NCBI RefSeq assembly: GCF_001677435.1
Contig: NZ_CP016268.1
Location: 682,001-746,000 of the forward strand
DNA: 64,000 nt
Direction of reading: 5' to 3'
Source of the DNA: Woeseia oceani
GTDB taxonomy: Bacteria > Pseudomonadota > Gammaproteobacteria > Steroidobacterales > Woeseiaceae
The notes beneath the pieces are model-generated. The model was given only the letters and a program-made list of their open reading frames with translations, searched no databases and was not told where the DNA came from. The position numbers and the translations under genes are program-made. This document shows positions 1 through 9,287 of this stretch, in pieces (the first letter of the stretch is position 1; each line of letters opens with the position of its first letter).

Positions 1-476
1 TCGCCCAGCATGCGCGAGGTGACTTCCAGAATTTTCTCGGGGTTCAGCAGTTCACGGGTTGCTTCGCCGAGCTGATTCAGGAACGCCAGGTTCTTTTCGG
101 TTTCCGTTCGCTCCCGAATCGAGACATCAATGCCCGAGATGATCAGTCCGGTTAATACCTCATCGTCATCGCGGATAGGTACGAAAGTAAACTCGTATGC
201 CTGACGTTCGTCGCCGGCCAGGCGAATATCCACTTCGCGCCTTACGGTAACGTCGCCAGCCGATACGCTGATGGCATCGCGCAGGCTCTTGCCCGCCTGT
301 TCCATGCCGGTAAACCACGGACAGTCGGCGAGGTGCTTGCCGGCGATTGCGCTCTCAGGGGCATTCGCGAGCCGGATGGCGCAAAGATTTGCATCCACCA
401 CAATGCCGTGCAGATCCGTAGTCACGGTGAATGCACCAACATTCAGGAGTGAATTGTTTAATTTGGCCTCGGTCAT
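1..476 (-). CDS. PAS-domain sensory protein, C-terminus cut by window edge
   Basis: The reading frame opens at an ATG (cat at 474-476) and runs leftwards off the window, so only about 158 N-terminal residues are visible. Residues about 8-120 look like a PAS fold: an opening that pairs an ordinary and a hidden state of a signal (TTDLHGIVVDAN), then FTFVPIRDDDEVLTGLIISGID and the typical exit DVSIRERTETE. A helical linker follows, then what looks like the beginning of a GAF domain (ATRELLNPEKILEVTSRMLG). No kinase, GGDEF or methyl-accepting region is visible, so the output is unknown. A PAS-GAF sensor histidine kinase or diguanylate cyclase is the likeliest full protein. There is no signal peptide or membrane segment in the visible part, which suggests a cytoplasmic sensor. 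Confidence 0.75.
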   Translation of the reverse strand, partial: MTEAKLNNSLLNVGAFTVTTDLHGIVVDANLCAIRLANAPESAIAGKHLADCPWFTGMEQAGKSLRDAISVSAGDVTVRREVDIRLAGDERQAYEFTFVPIRDDDEVLTGLIISGIDVSIRERTETEKNLAFLNQLGEATRELLNPEKILEVTSRMLG

Positions 477-820
477 GCAATAGCTTGCCGGTTACGGCGG
501 TTCTCCGGATTCAGGGCGTTCTTCATCATAGTGGCCGAATAGACCGGAAAAAGGGACTTGAGCCACAGATTGGAGCCGAAAAACCGCTGGTCGGCATGGA
601 CGCCGCATGAATTGCGGCACTGAATCAAACCGCGGGTCCGTTTGCTGGCGATGCACCGCGGGCCCGGCAGTGCGCCGGTCCCAATGCCGCAGAGCTGCCG
701 GAGTTGACCTGGCTCGCTGCGGCCAGTGCCGACCAACAGCAGGCTAGGCCTGCCGAAGCTGCCGTCGGCCTGTTGTCCGGACTGCCAGACAGCGCAAGGT
801 CGGTGTGCTGTCGTTGGCGA
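477..820. other. intergenic stretch without a supportable gene
   Basis: About 340 bases lie between the start of the PAS protein and the end of the carbonic anhydrase gene, both on the minus strand. The open frames here translate to low-complexity Arg/Ala/Ser-rich peptides with no start-site support. I see no tRNA, strong hairpin with T tract, or repeat. It presumably carries the promoter of the PAS gene. Confidence 0.5.
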
Positions 821-1492
821 CTAGCCCTCGACGTGCTCGTCAAAAAAGTGGACTTCGCCCGTTGCCAGATTGTACTCCGCGCCGACCACCTTCAGGCCGT
901 CTTCCGTAATCAATCGGGTCAGGATCTCCGAGTCACGCATGACGTGCTTTACCGAGGCTGCAACATTGGCCCGCACGGCTTGCCGGTACAGCTCATCTTC
1001 ATCGGTTTGAGCGGGGTCGTTCAGCAGGTTTTCGATAGCGGGGCGGATAAAGCCCACGATCGTGCGCAAACTGCGTGATGACTCCTCTTGCGGATTGCGC
1101 ATGGCTGACAAGGCCGCATCGACAGCGCCACACAGGGTATGACCCAGTACGATGACGAGCCGTGTACCAAATCTTGATGCTGCGAACTCAATGCTGCCAA
1201 GCTGCGAGGGCGCGACAATATTGCCGGCTACGCGGATGACGAACAGGTCGCCTGGACCCTGGTCGAACACGATCTCTGCAGGCACTCTGGCGTCGGAGCA
1301 ACCCAGGATTATCGCGAATGGTTCCTGCTGCTGTGGCAAGGCGAGGTCGCGGGCTGCTTCGGCTTCCAGTACATTGCCTTGCGCTCGCGCGACAAAGTGC
1401 TTGTTGCCTTTCTTGAGGCGTTCCAGTGCTTCGTTGGCCGGAATCATGTTCTCTAGCGCTCCAGGTTGCGGCTTGCCGGACTGGTGGGCCAA
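821..1492 (-). CDS. beta-class carbonic anhydrase
   Basis: Catalyses reversible hydration of CO2 to bicarbonate in the cytoplasm, supplying bicarbonate to carboxylases and buffering pH. The 223-residue length fits the beta class. The zinc ligands are visible as C65 and D67 in CSDARVP and H118 and C121 in GHTLCGAV; D67 and R69 form the usual catalytic dyad. The family-typical RVAGNIV and GSIEFA segments lie between them. The first ATG gives a 15-residue leader with no signal character; a second Met at residue 16 (MIPANEALERL) matches the usual family start and may be the true one. It is separated from the divergent ppiC by about 320 bases and is probably monocistronic. The family is certain; which E. 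coli paralogue (can or cynT) it corresponds to cannot be decided. Confidence 0.95.
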   Translation of the reverse strand: MAHQSGKPQPGALENMIPANEALERLKKGNKHFVARAQGNVLEAEAARDLALPQQQEPFAIILGCSDARVPAEIVFDQGPGDLFVIRVAGNIVAPSQLGSIEFAASRFGTRLVIVLGHTLCGAVDAALSAMRNPQEESSRSLRTIVGFIRPAIENLLNDPAQTDEDELYRQAVRANVAASVKHVMRDSEILTRLITEDGLKVVGAEYNLATGEVHFFDEHVEG

Positions 1493-1812
1493 TCTGGCGT
1501 TGTGAATGTCTTGTAAATACTCGCGCGGGCATTGCGGGACACAGCATGCGGTGTGTCAGGGCAAGCCAGCTTGTGCAGTGGCCTTGCTCGATACGCGACA
1601 CCTGGCGGTGGCTGGTTTGGTCATGTGTTGCTGCGCTTGCCGCTGTTCCTGCGTCGATCGTTCGAAGCTGCCAGCGCGTGGCTTGAGGATACTACTACCC
1701 TGATACTGCCCGCACCATCGTCAATTGTGCGCCATCTCGGGCGCTGACATGCAATCAACGCCCGATTAGCGGATAATGCCGCCTCTTTTTTGCCTGAAAA
1801 CGGAGCAATAGC
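1493..1812. other. divergent intergenic region, carbonic anhydrase / ppiC
   Basis: About 320 bases between two divergent genes. The overlapping frames on both strands look like noise (Arg/Cys-rich, mutually overlapping). A -10-like hexamer GATAAT lies at 1772-1777, about 40 bases before the ppiC start, but its -35 partner is poor, so I do not call a promoter. Nothing else is recognisable. Confidence 0.45.
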
Positions 1813-2094
1813 ATGGCCATAGCGACAGCACGACACATACTCGTAGATACTGAAGAGCAGTGTCAGCAACTCAAGGACGACATTGCCGGCGGCGCCGATT
1901 TCGCGGAGCTGGCCAAACAGCATTCTTCCTGTCCGTCCGGTCAGAAGGGCGGCGAACTCGGTGAATTCGGACCGGGCATGATGGTTCGGGAGTTTGACGA
2001 AGTGGTTTTCAGTGCCGACGTCAATACGGTGCAGGGCCCGGTCAAGACGCAGTTCGGCTATCATTTGTTGGAAGTTACCAGCCGCAGCGACTGA
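1813..2094 (+). CDS. ppiC: parvulin-type peptidyl-prolyl cis-trans isomerase PpiC
   Basis: A 93-residue single-domain parvulin, the same size as E. coli PpiC. It isomerises X-Pro bonds during cytoplasmic protein folding. The whole fold is visible: ARHILVDTEE at the start, FAELAKQHSSCPSG, the GGELGEF loop, MVREFDEVVFS and the terminal FGYHLLEV strand that contributes the catalytic His. There is no signal peptide, so it is the cytosolic PpiC rather than SurA or PpiD. The start has a good ribosome-binding site (ACGGAGCA, 8-9 bases upstream). It stands alone between the carbonic anhydrase gene (divergent) and the molybdenum hydroxylase genes (convergent). Confidence 0.95.
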   Translation: MAIATARHILVDTEEQCQQLKDDIAGGADFAELAKQHSSCPSGQKGGELGEFGPGMMVREFDEVVFSADVNTVQGPVKTQFGYHLLEVTSRSD

Positions 2095-2170
2095 TATCAG
2101 CAGGGGCGGTGACGCCCCTCTCTTCCGCGGGTCGAGCCGTGCTGGTCTCCCGCTTGCCGCTGACAGCGCG

Positions 2171-4402
2171 TCAGACTACGTCGCGCGCCTTCAGGTCGGG
2201 TTTCGACAAATCGTGGCGTTGCACGGGCAGTTCACGAATGCGCGTACCAGTCGCGTCGAAGATTGCATTGGTGAGTGCCGGAGCGATCGCCGGTGTGCCC
2301 GGCTCACCCGCACCACCCATGCTCTCGCCGCTGTTAATGATATGAGTTTCAATTTCCGGCGCTTCACTCATGCGCAGCATGGGGTAATCATGGAAATTAC
2401 TCTGTTGCACCGCGCCATCGCGTATGGAAATTTCGCCATACAAGGCTGCGGTCAGGCCATAGATAATGCCGCTCTCCATTTGCGCCTTCATGCCGTCCGG
2501 GTGCACGGCGTAGCCGGCATCGACTGCACAGACCGCGCGTCGGGCGATGAGTTTGCCGGCGACGATTTCGACTTCCAATACCTGCGCCACTATCGTGCCG
2601 AAGGACCGGTGTATTGCAATGCCGCGGCCGAAGTTTTCCGGTAGTGGCCGTTGCCAGTCTGATTTTTCGGCGGCGAGATCCAGCACATCGCGAAAGCGCG
2701 GGTTGTTGGCCAGCAGCTGGCGGCGGTAAGTGTAAGGGTCGGCGCCCGCCGCGATGGCGAGCTCGTCGATGAACGATTCGGTGAAGAAAGCGTGCAGCGA
2801 GTGATCGACGCTGCGCCAGAACCCCCACGGTACGTGTGACTGGCTGCTCGTGTAGCGAATCAGTTGGTGGTCTATGCCATACGGAATATGGGTGGCCTCC
2901 GCCGGGTCGTGCTTGTCAACGTAGCTGTTCTCCCAGGCCAGTGGCATGCCGTCAGCATTGATGGCAGCGCGAAAGCGGCTGATGTTCGCCTGTCGGTAGT
3001 GATCGTGACGGGTGTCTTCCGCGCGCGACCAGATCAGTTGCACGGGATAGGCTGATTCTCTGGCAATGCGCGCTGCCTGGATGGCGTAGTCCGGAAATGC
3101 GCGCCGGCCGAAACCTCCGCCAAGGTATTGGTTGTGCAGAGTTACGTCATCCGCGTCAATGTCGAGCGCCTTTGCCACTTCCAGCGCAAACCCAAGCGGA
3201 TTTTGTGTGCCGGTCCATAGCTCGCAGCGACCGTCACGCATCCAGGCTGTGCAGTTCATCGGTTCCATCGTTGCGTGCGCGAGGTAAGGGACCCGGTACT
3301 CGGCCTCGATAATCCGTTCTCCCGCCGTGAACGCGGCCGCGGCGTCGCCGGCTTTGACGTCAGTCTCGAAAGCTTGCTCAGCGACCGCTTTATCGAGATC
3401 CGCGGTGAACTGATTGAAAATGTCGCTTTGGTTGATGCGTTCGTTGCCGCTCTCGGTGTAGCTGACTGTCAACCTGGCGAGTGCCTGTTCCGCCTGCCAG
3501 TAACTGTCGGCAACCACGGCAACGGCATCGCCCAGGTTAACGATTCGGCGCACCCCCGGCATATTCTGTACGGATTCATTGCGCACGTTTGCGATGCGGG
3601 CACCAAACACCGGTGCGGCTTTGACGGCAGCAAACTTCATGCCCGGCAAGCGAACATCGATACCAAAGCTGGCGCTGCCATCCACCTTTGCGGGCACGTC
3701 CAGACGCGCCGGCGAAGTGCCCATGATTGTAAATTCACTACTGGTCTTCAAACGGGGTTTAGCCGGCTCCGGCAGGCTTGCTGCACGCTCGGCGAACGCG
3801 GCGAACGGCGCAGATCGATGGCTGGCAGGGTGTTCGATACGACCGCTGCTGGCGGACAGCTCGCTGACTGCCACCTGCCATTCTTCGGCGGCGGCCTGCA
3901 GCAGCATCGAGCGGGTCGCTGCGCCGGCAACACGCATGGCCTGCTGACCGGTGGTCTTGACGGAGGTGCTGCCGCCGGTAATTTGCAGGCCCATCATCCG
4001 GGTGGCGGTCAGAAACACGCCGTCCACAGTATCAACGAGGAACGCAGGAAAATCCGCGTCGCCCAGCGCGTAGCCCTTGGCCATTGCGTAGTTCGCATAC
4101 TCTTTGTGTGCCGGTGCTTCCTGCATGCGGACCTCGTCCCAGTTCGCATCCAGTTCATCAGCCAGCATCATGGCGAGTGAGGTGTGCACGCCTTGCCCCA
4201 TCTCGGCATGGGGAATGATGGCGGTCACCGTATTGTCCGGCGCCAGCTTCAGCCACACATCGAATACGGCAGCACCGTCTGCCGCTATCAGGTCCGCGAC
4301 TTTGCCGCTGCGATCACCGGGGCGAATTGCAACACCGACGGCCAGGGTGCCACCCGCGATGATGCCGCTGCTGATAAATGCACGACGAGTCCATTTACCC
4401 AT
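2171..4402 (-). CDS. molybdopterin-binding aldehyde/isoquinoline oxidoreductase large subunit (IorB-like)
   Basis: Large subunit of a xanthine dehydrogenase-family hydroxylase, using a molybdopterin cofactor to hydroxylate N-heterocycles or oxidise aldehydes. The chosen ATG gives 743 residues, a twin-arginine signal ([10 protein letters not shown]) and an 8-base overlap with the upstream small subunit gene. Longer in-frame starts would run through that gene. Family segments include [20 protein letters not shown] near the N-terminus, [16 protein letters not shown], the GGGFGRR cofactor loop and [20 protein letters not shown] near the C-terminus. The Tat motif implies export of the folded enzyme to the periplasm, as in other IorB-type enzymes. 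No XdhC/CoxI-like maturation gene or cytochrome subunit is adjacent. The substrate cannot be told from sequence. Confidence 0.9.
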   Translation of the reverse strand: MGKWTRRAFISSGIIAGGTLAVGVAIRPGDRSGKVADLIAADGAAVFDVWLKLAPDNTVTAIIPHAEMGQGVHTSLAMMLADELDANWDEVRMQEAPAHKEYANYAMAKGYALGDADFPAFLVDTVDGVFLTATRMMGLQITGGSTSVKTTGQQAMRVAGAATRSMLLQAAAEEWQVAVSELSASSGRIEHPASHRSAPFAAFAERAASLPEPAKPRLKTSSEFTIMGTSPARLDVPAKVDGSASFGIDVRLPGMKFAAVKAAPVFGARIANVRNESVQNMPGVRRIVNLGDAVAVVADSYWQAEQALARLTVSYTESGNERINQSDIFNQFTADLDKAVAEQAFETDVKAGDAAAAFTAGERIIEAEYRVPYLAHATMEPMNCTAWMRDGRCELWTGTQNPLGFALEVAKALDIDADDVTLHNQYLGGGFGRRAFPDYAIQAARIARESAYPVQLIWSRAEDTRHDHYRQANISRFRAAINADGMPLAWENSYVDKHDPAEATHIPYGIDHQLIRYTSSQSHVPWGFWRSVDHSLHAFFTESFIDELAIAAGADPYTYRRQLLANNPRFRDVLDLAAEKSDWQRPLPENFGRGIAIHRSFGTIVAQVLEVEIVAGKLIARRAVCAVDAGYAVHPDGMKAQMESGIIYGLTAALYGEISIRDGAVQQSNFHDYPMLRMSEAPEIETHIINSGESMGGAGEPGTPAIAPALTNAIFDATGTRIRELPVQRHDLSKPDLKARDVV

Positions 4403-4913
4403 GCCGGCTCTCCCCGCGACCGGCGGAACGGTCTTGCGGTTCCGATGACTCGCCGGCGGCCAGTGTTGCGGCGGCCCGTTTGATACCTTTGCGAATGCGG
4501 CCGTAGGTGCCACAACGGCAAACGTTGCCGCTCATCGCCTGATCGATATCGTTGTCGCTCGGGTTCGGGTTGTTGGCGAGCAACGCTGCCGCCGACATGA
4601 TCTGGCCCGACTGGCAATAACCGCACTGCGGTACCTGTTCATCAATCCAGGCTTGTTGCAGCGGGTGCCACTCGCCATTCGTTGCCAGGCCTTCGATCGT
4701 CGTGATTTTTTGCTGGTCGGCAACGGTCACCGGGGTGACGCAAGAGCGAACAGGCGCGCCATTCAAATGCACGGTACAGGCGCCGCATTGCGCTATGCCG
4801 CAACCGAATTTCGTGCCGGTCAGTGCCAGCTGCTCGCGAATAACCCACAGCAGCGGCGTGGCGGGGTCGACATCGAGTTCGTGCACTTCGCCATTGATGG
4901 TGAGTGTCAGCAT
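4395..4913 (-). CDS. [2Fe-2S] small subunit of molybdenum hydroxylase (IorA-like)
   Basis: Electron-transfer subunit that passes electrons from the Mo centre through two [2Fe-2S] clusters. The N-terminal ferredoxin-like domain carries [15 protein letters not shown] plus a later Cys (RSCVTPV). The C-terminal four-helix domain carries [10 protein letters not shown] and [11 protein letters not shown]. These two Cys clusters define the family. At 172 residues it is slightly longer than usual because of a hydrophilic Ser/Glu/Arg tail, whose end overlaps the large-subunit start by 8 bases, indicating translational coupling. It has no Tat signal of its own, so it would be exported by hitch-hiking on the large subunit. 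An AAGG-rich stretch lies just upstream of the ATG. Confidence 0.93.
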   Translation of the reverse strand: MLTLTINGEVHELDVDPATPLLWVIREQLALTGTKFGCGIAQCGACTVHLNGAPVRSCVTPVTVADQQKITTIEGLATNGEWHPLQQAWIDEQVPQCGYCQSGQIMSAAALLANNPNPSDNDIDQAMSGNVCRCGTYGRIRKGIKRAAATLAAGESSEPQDRSAGRGESRHG

Positions 4914-5096
4914 GCCTTCAGCCTTTGTGTGATTGGTAAAGTGTTCACCCGGGGAAACAAAGCGATTCTGATGTCAAACAGTACGCCAAGCCCCGGATGG
5001 CGGCAAATGCCGGCTGAGCACTGCCGTCGTCATGCTGACAGCAAATTCGGGCTAGAATGGCGCACCGGTATGTGAGGCACGAGGCTGTAAAGCAGT

Positions 5097-6005
5097 TTGA
5101 TCAGGAAATTTCTGCGAAATTTGAAAGGGTTGCTGGTATTCAGCGGCATGACCCTGAATACGGTGGTGTGGATTATTCCGCTATTGCTACTGGCCGTCGT
5201 GAAGCTGCTGTTGCCGCTCGCCGGGCCGCGGCGGATCCTCACGCGCTGGTTGATGTACCTGGCTGAGAACTGGGTTGCTGGCAATGCGCTGTTGCTCCGA
5301 TTGGTCAGCAACACGCGCTGGGACGTCAACGGTCTCGAGCTGTTGCGACGTGACGATTGGTACCTGCTGATCGTGAATCACCAGTCCTGGGTCGACATCG
5401 TCGCGCTGCAAACGGTCTTCAACCGACGAGTGCCCCTGCTGAAGTTTTTTATCAAGAAACAACTCGTGTGGTTTCCATTGTTGGGTCTCGGGTTCTGGGC
5501 ATTGGACATGCCATTCATGCAGCGTCATTCGAAGTCCTATCTCGCAAAGCACCCTGAAAAGAAAGGCAGTGACCTTGAGGCCACGCGGCGGGCCTGCCAG
5601 AAATTCCGCCACACACCTACGTCAGTGATTAATTTTATTGAAGGTACGCGATTCAGTGAGGAGAAGCGTGAACGACGTGGTTCGCCTTATCGCAATCTGT
5701 TGGCGCCGCGTGCGGGTGGCATGGCGCTGGCGTTGTCTTCAATGGGTGATATGTTTTCCGGCATTGTCGATGTGACCGTTGTCTACCCGTCTGGCGCGCC
5801 CGATTTCTGGGGTATGGTCTGCGGCGAGCTGGATCATGTTGTTGTCGATATCCAGCTACGTGACGTCGATGACTGGATGATTGACGGTGATTACGTCAAT
5901 GACCGCGAATACAGGCGGAATTTTCACCAATGGCTGGGCGGTGTATGGTCCGATAAAGATGAACGCATCGATAACTTGCGCGCGAACGCTTGCGCCGATA
6001 ACTGA
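5097..6005 (+). CDS. 1-acyl-glycerol-3-phosphate-type acyltransferase (YihG-like)
   Basis: A PlsC-superfamily acyltransferase, probably transferring acyl chains onto lysophospholipid at the inner membrane. The HX4D catalytic block is present as NHQSWVDI, and the acceptor-binding block as EGTRFS. A hydrophobic N-terminal segment (residues 15-45) should anchor the protein. At 302 residues with this arrangement it matches the YihG group better than short PlsC enzymes. The frame begins with a TTG at 5097 (MIRKFLRNLKG), which is family-like; the next Met is residue 18, inside the hydrophobic segment, so TTG is preferred. The ribosome-binding site is weak. It is divergent from the molybdenum hydroxylase and followed by an unknown small gene. 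Confidence 0.88.
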   Translation: MIRKFLRNLKGLLVFSGMTLNTVVWIIPLLLLAVVKLLLPLAGPRRILTRWLMYLAENWVAGNALLLRLVSNTRWDVNGLELLRRDDWYLLIVNHQSWVDIVALQTVFNRRVPLLKFFIKKQLVWFPLLGLGFWALDMPFMQRHSKSYLAKHPEKKGSDLEATRRACQKFRHTPTSVINFIEGTRFSEEKRERRGSPYRNLLAPRAGGMALALSSMGDMFSGIVDVTVVYPSGAPDFWGMVCGELDHVVVDIQLRDVDDWMIDGDYVNDREYRRNFHQWLGGVWSDKDERIDNLRANACADN

Positions 6006-6085
6006 CGAGCTGCACCAACGGCGCGCTTCGGCAGGCTTCGGCGAGTTAGCGTACAATCTTCTTTCAATGAGAACCGGGGCGTCTG

Positions 6086-6457
6086 ATGCAAACTACGCGC
6101 AGCTATGACACCGTCGCATTCGATGTGCGGGACGACGCGATGATGCTGTTCTTCGCTCGCACGTCAGAGCAGGGTGAAATCGATGATTACCTGTTGTTGA
6201 TGCGTTGTGAGAACGACGACCTTCCGCACTCGCTGTATATCGAGATCAATGAACAGCAATTCTCCGGCCATGATCTTGTGCGTGAAGCAAGAATGAGCGA
6301 CAACATGTTAACGCTGTTGTTGAATGAGCCGGCCGCTGAACTGAATGGCGAACAGCAAATCGTGTTGACCTACGAAGGTACTGCGGCCAACAAAGCAAGT
6401 GTTGAAGCCGGGGCCTTTCGGGTCCTTGGTGAATGTCTTGCGGGTGGCAACGCCTGA
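6086..6457 (+). CDS. hypothetical protein, possibly Imm10-like
   Basis: A 123-residue acidic soluble protein without signal or membrane segment. Its pattern (an opening strand with FDVRDDAMMLFFA, YLLLMRCENDD, SLYIEINEQQFSGHDL and a final ELNGEQQIVLTYEG) resembles from memory the Imm10 immunity-protein family, which shares a 'yLll.r..., Y.EIn' layout and a closing strand after a helix. Imm10-like proteins also occur without a toxin partner, and none is visible nearby. This assignment is a guess from pattern only. The start ATG follows a GGGG-containing leader. It is followed by a gap and a GIY-YIG gene on the same strand. Confidence 0.6.
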   Translation: MQTTRSYDTVAFDVRDDAMMLFFARTSEQGEIDDYLLLMRCENDDLPHSLYIEINEQQFSGHDLVREARMSDNMLTLLLNEPAAELNGEQQIVLTYEGTAANKASVEAGAFRVLGECLAGGNA

Positions 6458-6635
6458 ACTTTCGACGTGTTCGCCCTTCGCTGTAATCACGCGCTTGGCA
6501 GCTTCATTGCCAGATCCTTGCCGTTCACAGTCTTGATCGCTGAGCCAGCAGGCGCATCCAGCGCCTGCATTGTCAGTACGGTAAACGCCGGACCGGGCAT
6601 TTCGCGGTTAGTGCACTCTGTAAGCGGGTCGTTTC

Positions 6636-6938
6636 ATGGCGGCCGTTGACGAGATAGCCAAGAGCTGGAATGTGTACGTCGTGCGTTGCGCGGACGGGAG
6701 TCTGTACACGGGAATCGCAACCGACGTCGGGCGTCGCCTGGATGAGCACCGTCACTCGGACCGCGGTGCCAAGTACCTGCGTGGTCGCGGCCCGTTGGCC
6801 CTGGTGTTTGCGGGTGAGGTCAGCGACCGTAGCCATGCCAGTCGCGTTGAGCATCGCATCAAACGATTGAGCAAGGCGCGCAAAGAGGCGTTGTTGCGTT
6901 CACCCGCCGAGCTCCGCGTTCTGATGCAGGCCTGGTAG
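6636..6938 (+). CDS. GIY-YIG nuclease-family protein (YhbQ/UPF0213-like)
   Basis: A 100-residue single-domain GIY-YIG protein. The hallmark strands are present as VYVVRC and LYTGIATD (the usual YTGIT), followed by the conserved Arg (VGRRLDEH), a basic helix and the downstream Glu in VEHRIKRL. These are the metal and DNA-binding positions of the GIY-YIG fold. E. coli YhbQ, the best-known relative, has reported DNA nuclease activity, but the physiological role of stand-alone proteins is unclear. There is no extra DNA-binding domain. It ends 11 bases before the convergent MBL-fold gene. Confidence 0.9.
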   Translation: MAAVDEIAKSWNVYVVRCADGSLYTGIATDVGRRLDEHRHSDRGAKYLRGRGPLALVFAGEVSDRSHASRVEHRIKRLSKARKEALLRSPAELRVLMQAW

Positions 6939-6949
6939 CGCGCAGTTGC

Positions 6950-7960
6950 TCAGAACAATATTGCTGGCTGGCCCAAAGGGGGTAGCAGTACTTCGACAGG
7001 CGGCTCCTGCAAAGTCGCGATATCCCTGAGCCACGAGCTGCTGCTAACCACGTCGTCCACAATGTCGGGAAACAACGCGAGTTGACCTGGCGGTTGGGTA
7101 AAGTCGTCGTGGTGTACGGCATAAACCCGCCGGGCGCCGCTTGCCGCAATAATTTCGCGCCAGTAGTCATCAGTGTAGTCACGACCCAGACGTTCCAGAC
7201 CGGCGATACTGACTACGGCAACGTCGGCCTGGCGTTGTTCAAGTTCGCCCGGCAGAAAGCCGGCACTGCCCTTGATCAGCACGGTACCGTCAGGGTGGCT
7301 GATAAGCACTGAGTAAACCGCACCGCCTTGCCATGCGTTCACCGGCGCTGGTTGTTGTAGCGGGCTGTCGATATGCCCGGGGAAGAAATAGCCATCGTTC
7401 GGGAGTTGTGCGACATGCCGCGATTCGAGCAGCGTGACGGTGAATTTTCCGAAGTACCGGGACTCGCCGAATTGCAGCGTCTGGTATTGATCGACCGGTA
7501 CCTTGCTGCCGCGCGCAATGTTAGCGGTTGATTCCGAACCGAGTATCATTGCACCCGTTCTGTTTGCAACGTGGCCCGCATCGATTGCGTGATCAAAGTG
7601 TGAATGCAAAGGAATGATCGCAGCCAGCCGATCAATGCCGTATTCGTCCAGCGCGAAATTGATGCGGGCAATATCCGACTCCAACGGACGAAACAACACG
7701 ATATCCAATAGTGAATGACGGGAAAATGTCGCGTCAGTAATGATCTGTGTTTCGCCATCGTCGAACAGCAATGTCGTTATGCCCAGCCAGGTCATCGTGA
7801 CTTTATCGGTACTGTTGGTAGCCGGGGTAGCGACGGCTAATGGCATGTCTGCGGGCGATGCGCGCGTTTGCCAAAGCCACGCGAGTGCGCCGCAACCGGT
7901 AACCAGAGCGACCAGCACTACGATGATGAGTGTGCGCAGAGCGCGCGACAGAATTTCCAT
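6950..7960 (-). CDS. MBL-fold metallo-hydrolase, membrane-anchored or lipoprotein
   Basis: A 336-residue metallo-beta-lactamase-fold protein. The zinc motif is HSHFDHA, with further ligands expected in the SRHVA and HHDDF segments. The N-terminus is a hydrophobic helix ending in VTGC, which fits a lipobox, so the protein is probably a lipoprotein or anchored facing the periplasm. MTWLGITTLLFDDGETQIITDATF resembles the UlaG/NAPE-PLD-like group, where the substrate is a small molecule or a lipid phosphodiester. The actual substrate is unknown. It is convergent with the GIY-YIG gene and upstream of (same strand as) no clear partner. Start at the ATG of MEILSRALR. Confidence 0.85.
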   Translation of the reverse strand: MEILSRALRTLIIVVLVALVTGCGALAWLWQTRASPADMPLAVATPATNSTDKVTMTWLGITTLLFDDGETQIITDATFSRHSLLDIVLFRPLESDIARINFALDEYGIDRLAAIIPLHSHFDHAIDAGHVANRTGAMILGSESTANIARGSKVPVDQYQTLQFGESRYFGKFTVTLLESRHVAQLPNDGYFFPGHIDSPLQQPAPVNAWQGGAVYSVLISHPDGTVLIKGSAGFLPGELEQRQADVAVVSIAGLERLGRDYTDDYWREIIAASGARRVYAVHHDDFTQPPGQLALFPDIVDDVVSSSSWLRDIATLQEPPVEVLLPPLGQPAILF

Positions 7961-8009
7961 TCGCGAACTCTAGCACCAGTAGCGCCGTGCGGGAGAGCGT
8001 GCTCGTCGT

Positions 8010-9221
8010 TCAGGCGGGCAGGCCCACCGCCATTCGTGCCAGGTGCGCCGTCAATGGTGCGAGATAATTGCCAAGTGCGTAGCCAATCAAGGCCATCAGT
8101 ATGGACACGGGCACGAGGCTGGGCCGGTGGAAGGCCGCGACAATTGGTGCGGAGGCAGCGGCACCGATATTGGCCGCCGATGCAATCGCAGCGCTGTGCA
8201 CGTCAACACTGAAGACTCTGGCGCCGAGTAAGCAAAATGCGCCATGAATAAATATCCAGATAAATGCGCCGAGCAGGAATGCGGGCGCTTGTGCGAATCC
8301 TTCGATAGACGCACGTGCACCCATCCCGGCGACAAAAACATAGATCATCGCCGTACCCATTGCGGTTGAGTTCGGCAAACGGGAGACAGGCGTGGTCGAC
8401 AACAGCAGCGAAATGCTTGTAATGAGCAGTATGCGCCATGTCGAATGAGTCAGCATGCCGGCGAGTTGCGGGTGCGAGGTGCTGGTCCATGCATACAGTA
8501 AGTCAGCGGCGGCGCCGGAAACCCAGGTGACCCCAAGCGCAATGGCCGCCAGATAAATGTAGTCACGCATCTCCGGCGTTGCTTCGTCAGTGAACGCGGC
8601 GGCCGATGCCCGGTCCATTTCACGCAGTCTTTCTTCCGGAACTTTGGACCAGCGGTTGAAACGATCGGCAAAATTCTTGGAAGCCAGCAGGATGGGTAGC
8701 CAAACGATGTAGATGACGTTGTCTGCCAGTACGGCAAGGCCGAATTGTTCTGGCGGAGTGCCCAGCATTTCGGCCGTAGCTGCCATATTGCCGGTGCCAC
8801 CTATCCAGCTGCCAGCCAGTGCACCAAAGCCCTTCCACGCATCGGCGTCCAGCCAACGATGCACAATCATGAAGGAAACGACCGCGCCCACCATGACGCC
8901 AACCGTACCCATCAACATAACCAGCACACCTTTGCCCATGATGCGAATTGCGGCCGGGACATCGACCTTGATCAGCATCAGGACAATGAACGCGGGAAGT
9001 ACAAAATCGCTGAGACCGCCGTATACCGGAGAGTCATGCGGTATGACGTCAAGATTATTGAGGAAGACGGGTGTCGCGTAGATAAAGAGTAGCGGTGGAA
9101 CGTAAATGAACAGCTTCAGCTGACTCTTCTGTTCGAACGCAAACCAGAACGCGGCGACAGCACACAAAACAGCAAGAACACCGGCAGGAGAGGCGATCAG
9201 AGCGGTGGGTGATGCATCCAT
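8010..9221 (-). CDS. DUF819 family integral membrane protein (YjcL-like)
   Basis: A 403-residue polytopic membrane protein with about ten hydrophobic segments. It carries the glycine-rich signature of DUF819 (WIGGTGNMAATAEML) followed by NVIYIVWLPILLASKNFADRFNRW, and a late repeat-like segment HSAAIASAANIGAAASAPIVAAFH. The two Gly/Asn-rich re-entrant-like segments suggest an inverted-repeat transporter fold, as proposed for related sodium-coupled carriers. The substrate is unknown. A GGAAG ribosome-binding site precedes the ATG. It is probably monocistronic. Confidence 0.88.
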   Translation of the reverse strand: MDASPTALIASPAGVLAVLCAVAAFWFAFEQKSQLKLFIYVPPLLFIYATPVFLNNLDVIPHDSPVYGGLSDFVLPAFIVLMLIKVDVPAAIRIMGKGVLVMLMGTVGVMVGAVVSFMIVHRWLDADAWKGFGALAGSWIGGTGNMAATAEMLGTPPEQFGLAVLADNVIYIVWLPILLASKNFADRFNRWSKVPEERLREMDRASAAAFTDEATPEMRDYIYLAAIALGVTWVSGAAADLLYAWTSTSHPQLAGMLTHSTWRILLITSISLLLSTTPVSRLPNSTAMGTAMIYVFVAGMGARASIEGFAQAPAFLLGAFIWIFIHGAFCLLGARVFSVDVHSAAIASAANIGAAASAPIVAAFHRPSLVPVSILMALIGYALGNYLAPLTAHLARMAVGLPA

Positions 9222-9287
9222 CGTGACTTCCGGGCAGCTTGCGAAGCGCGGAGTATAGCGAAATCACTGCAAACGCGGAGCGAGCGG

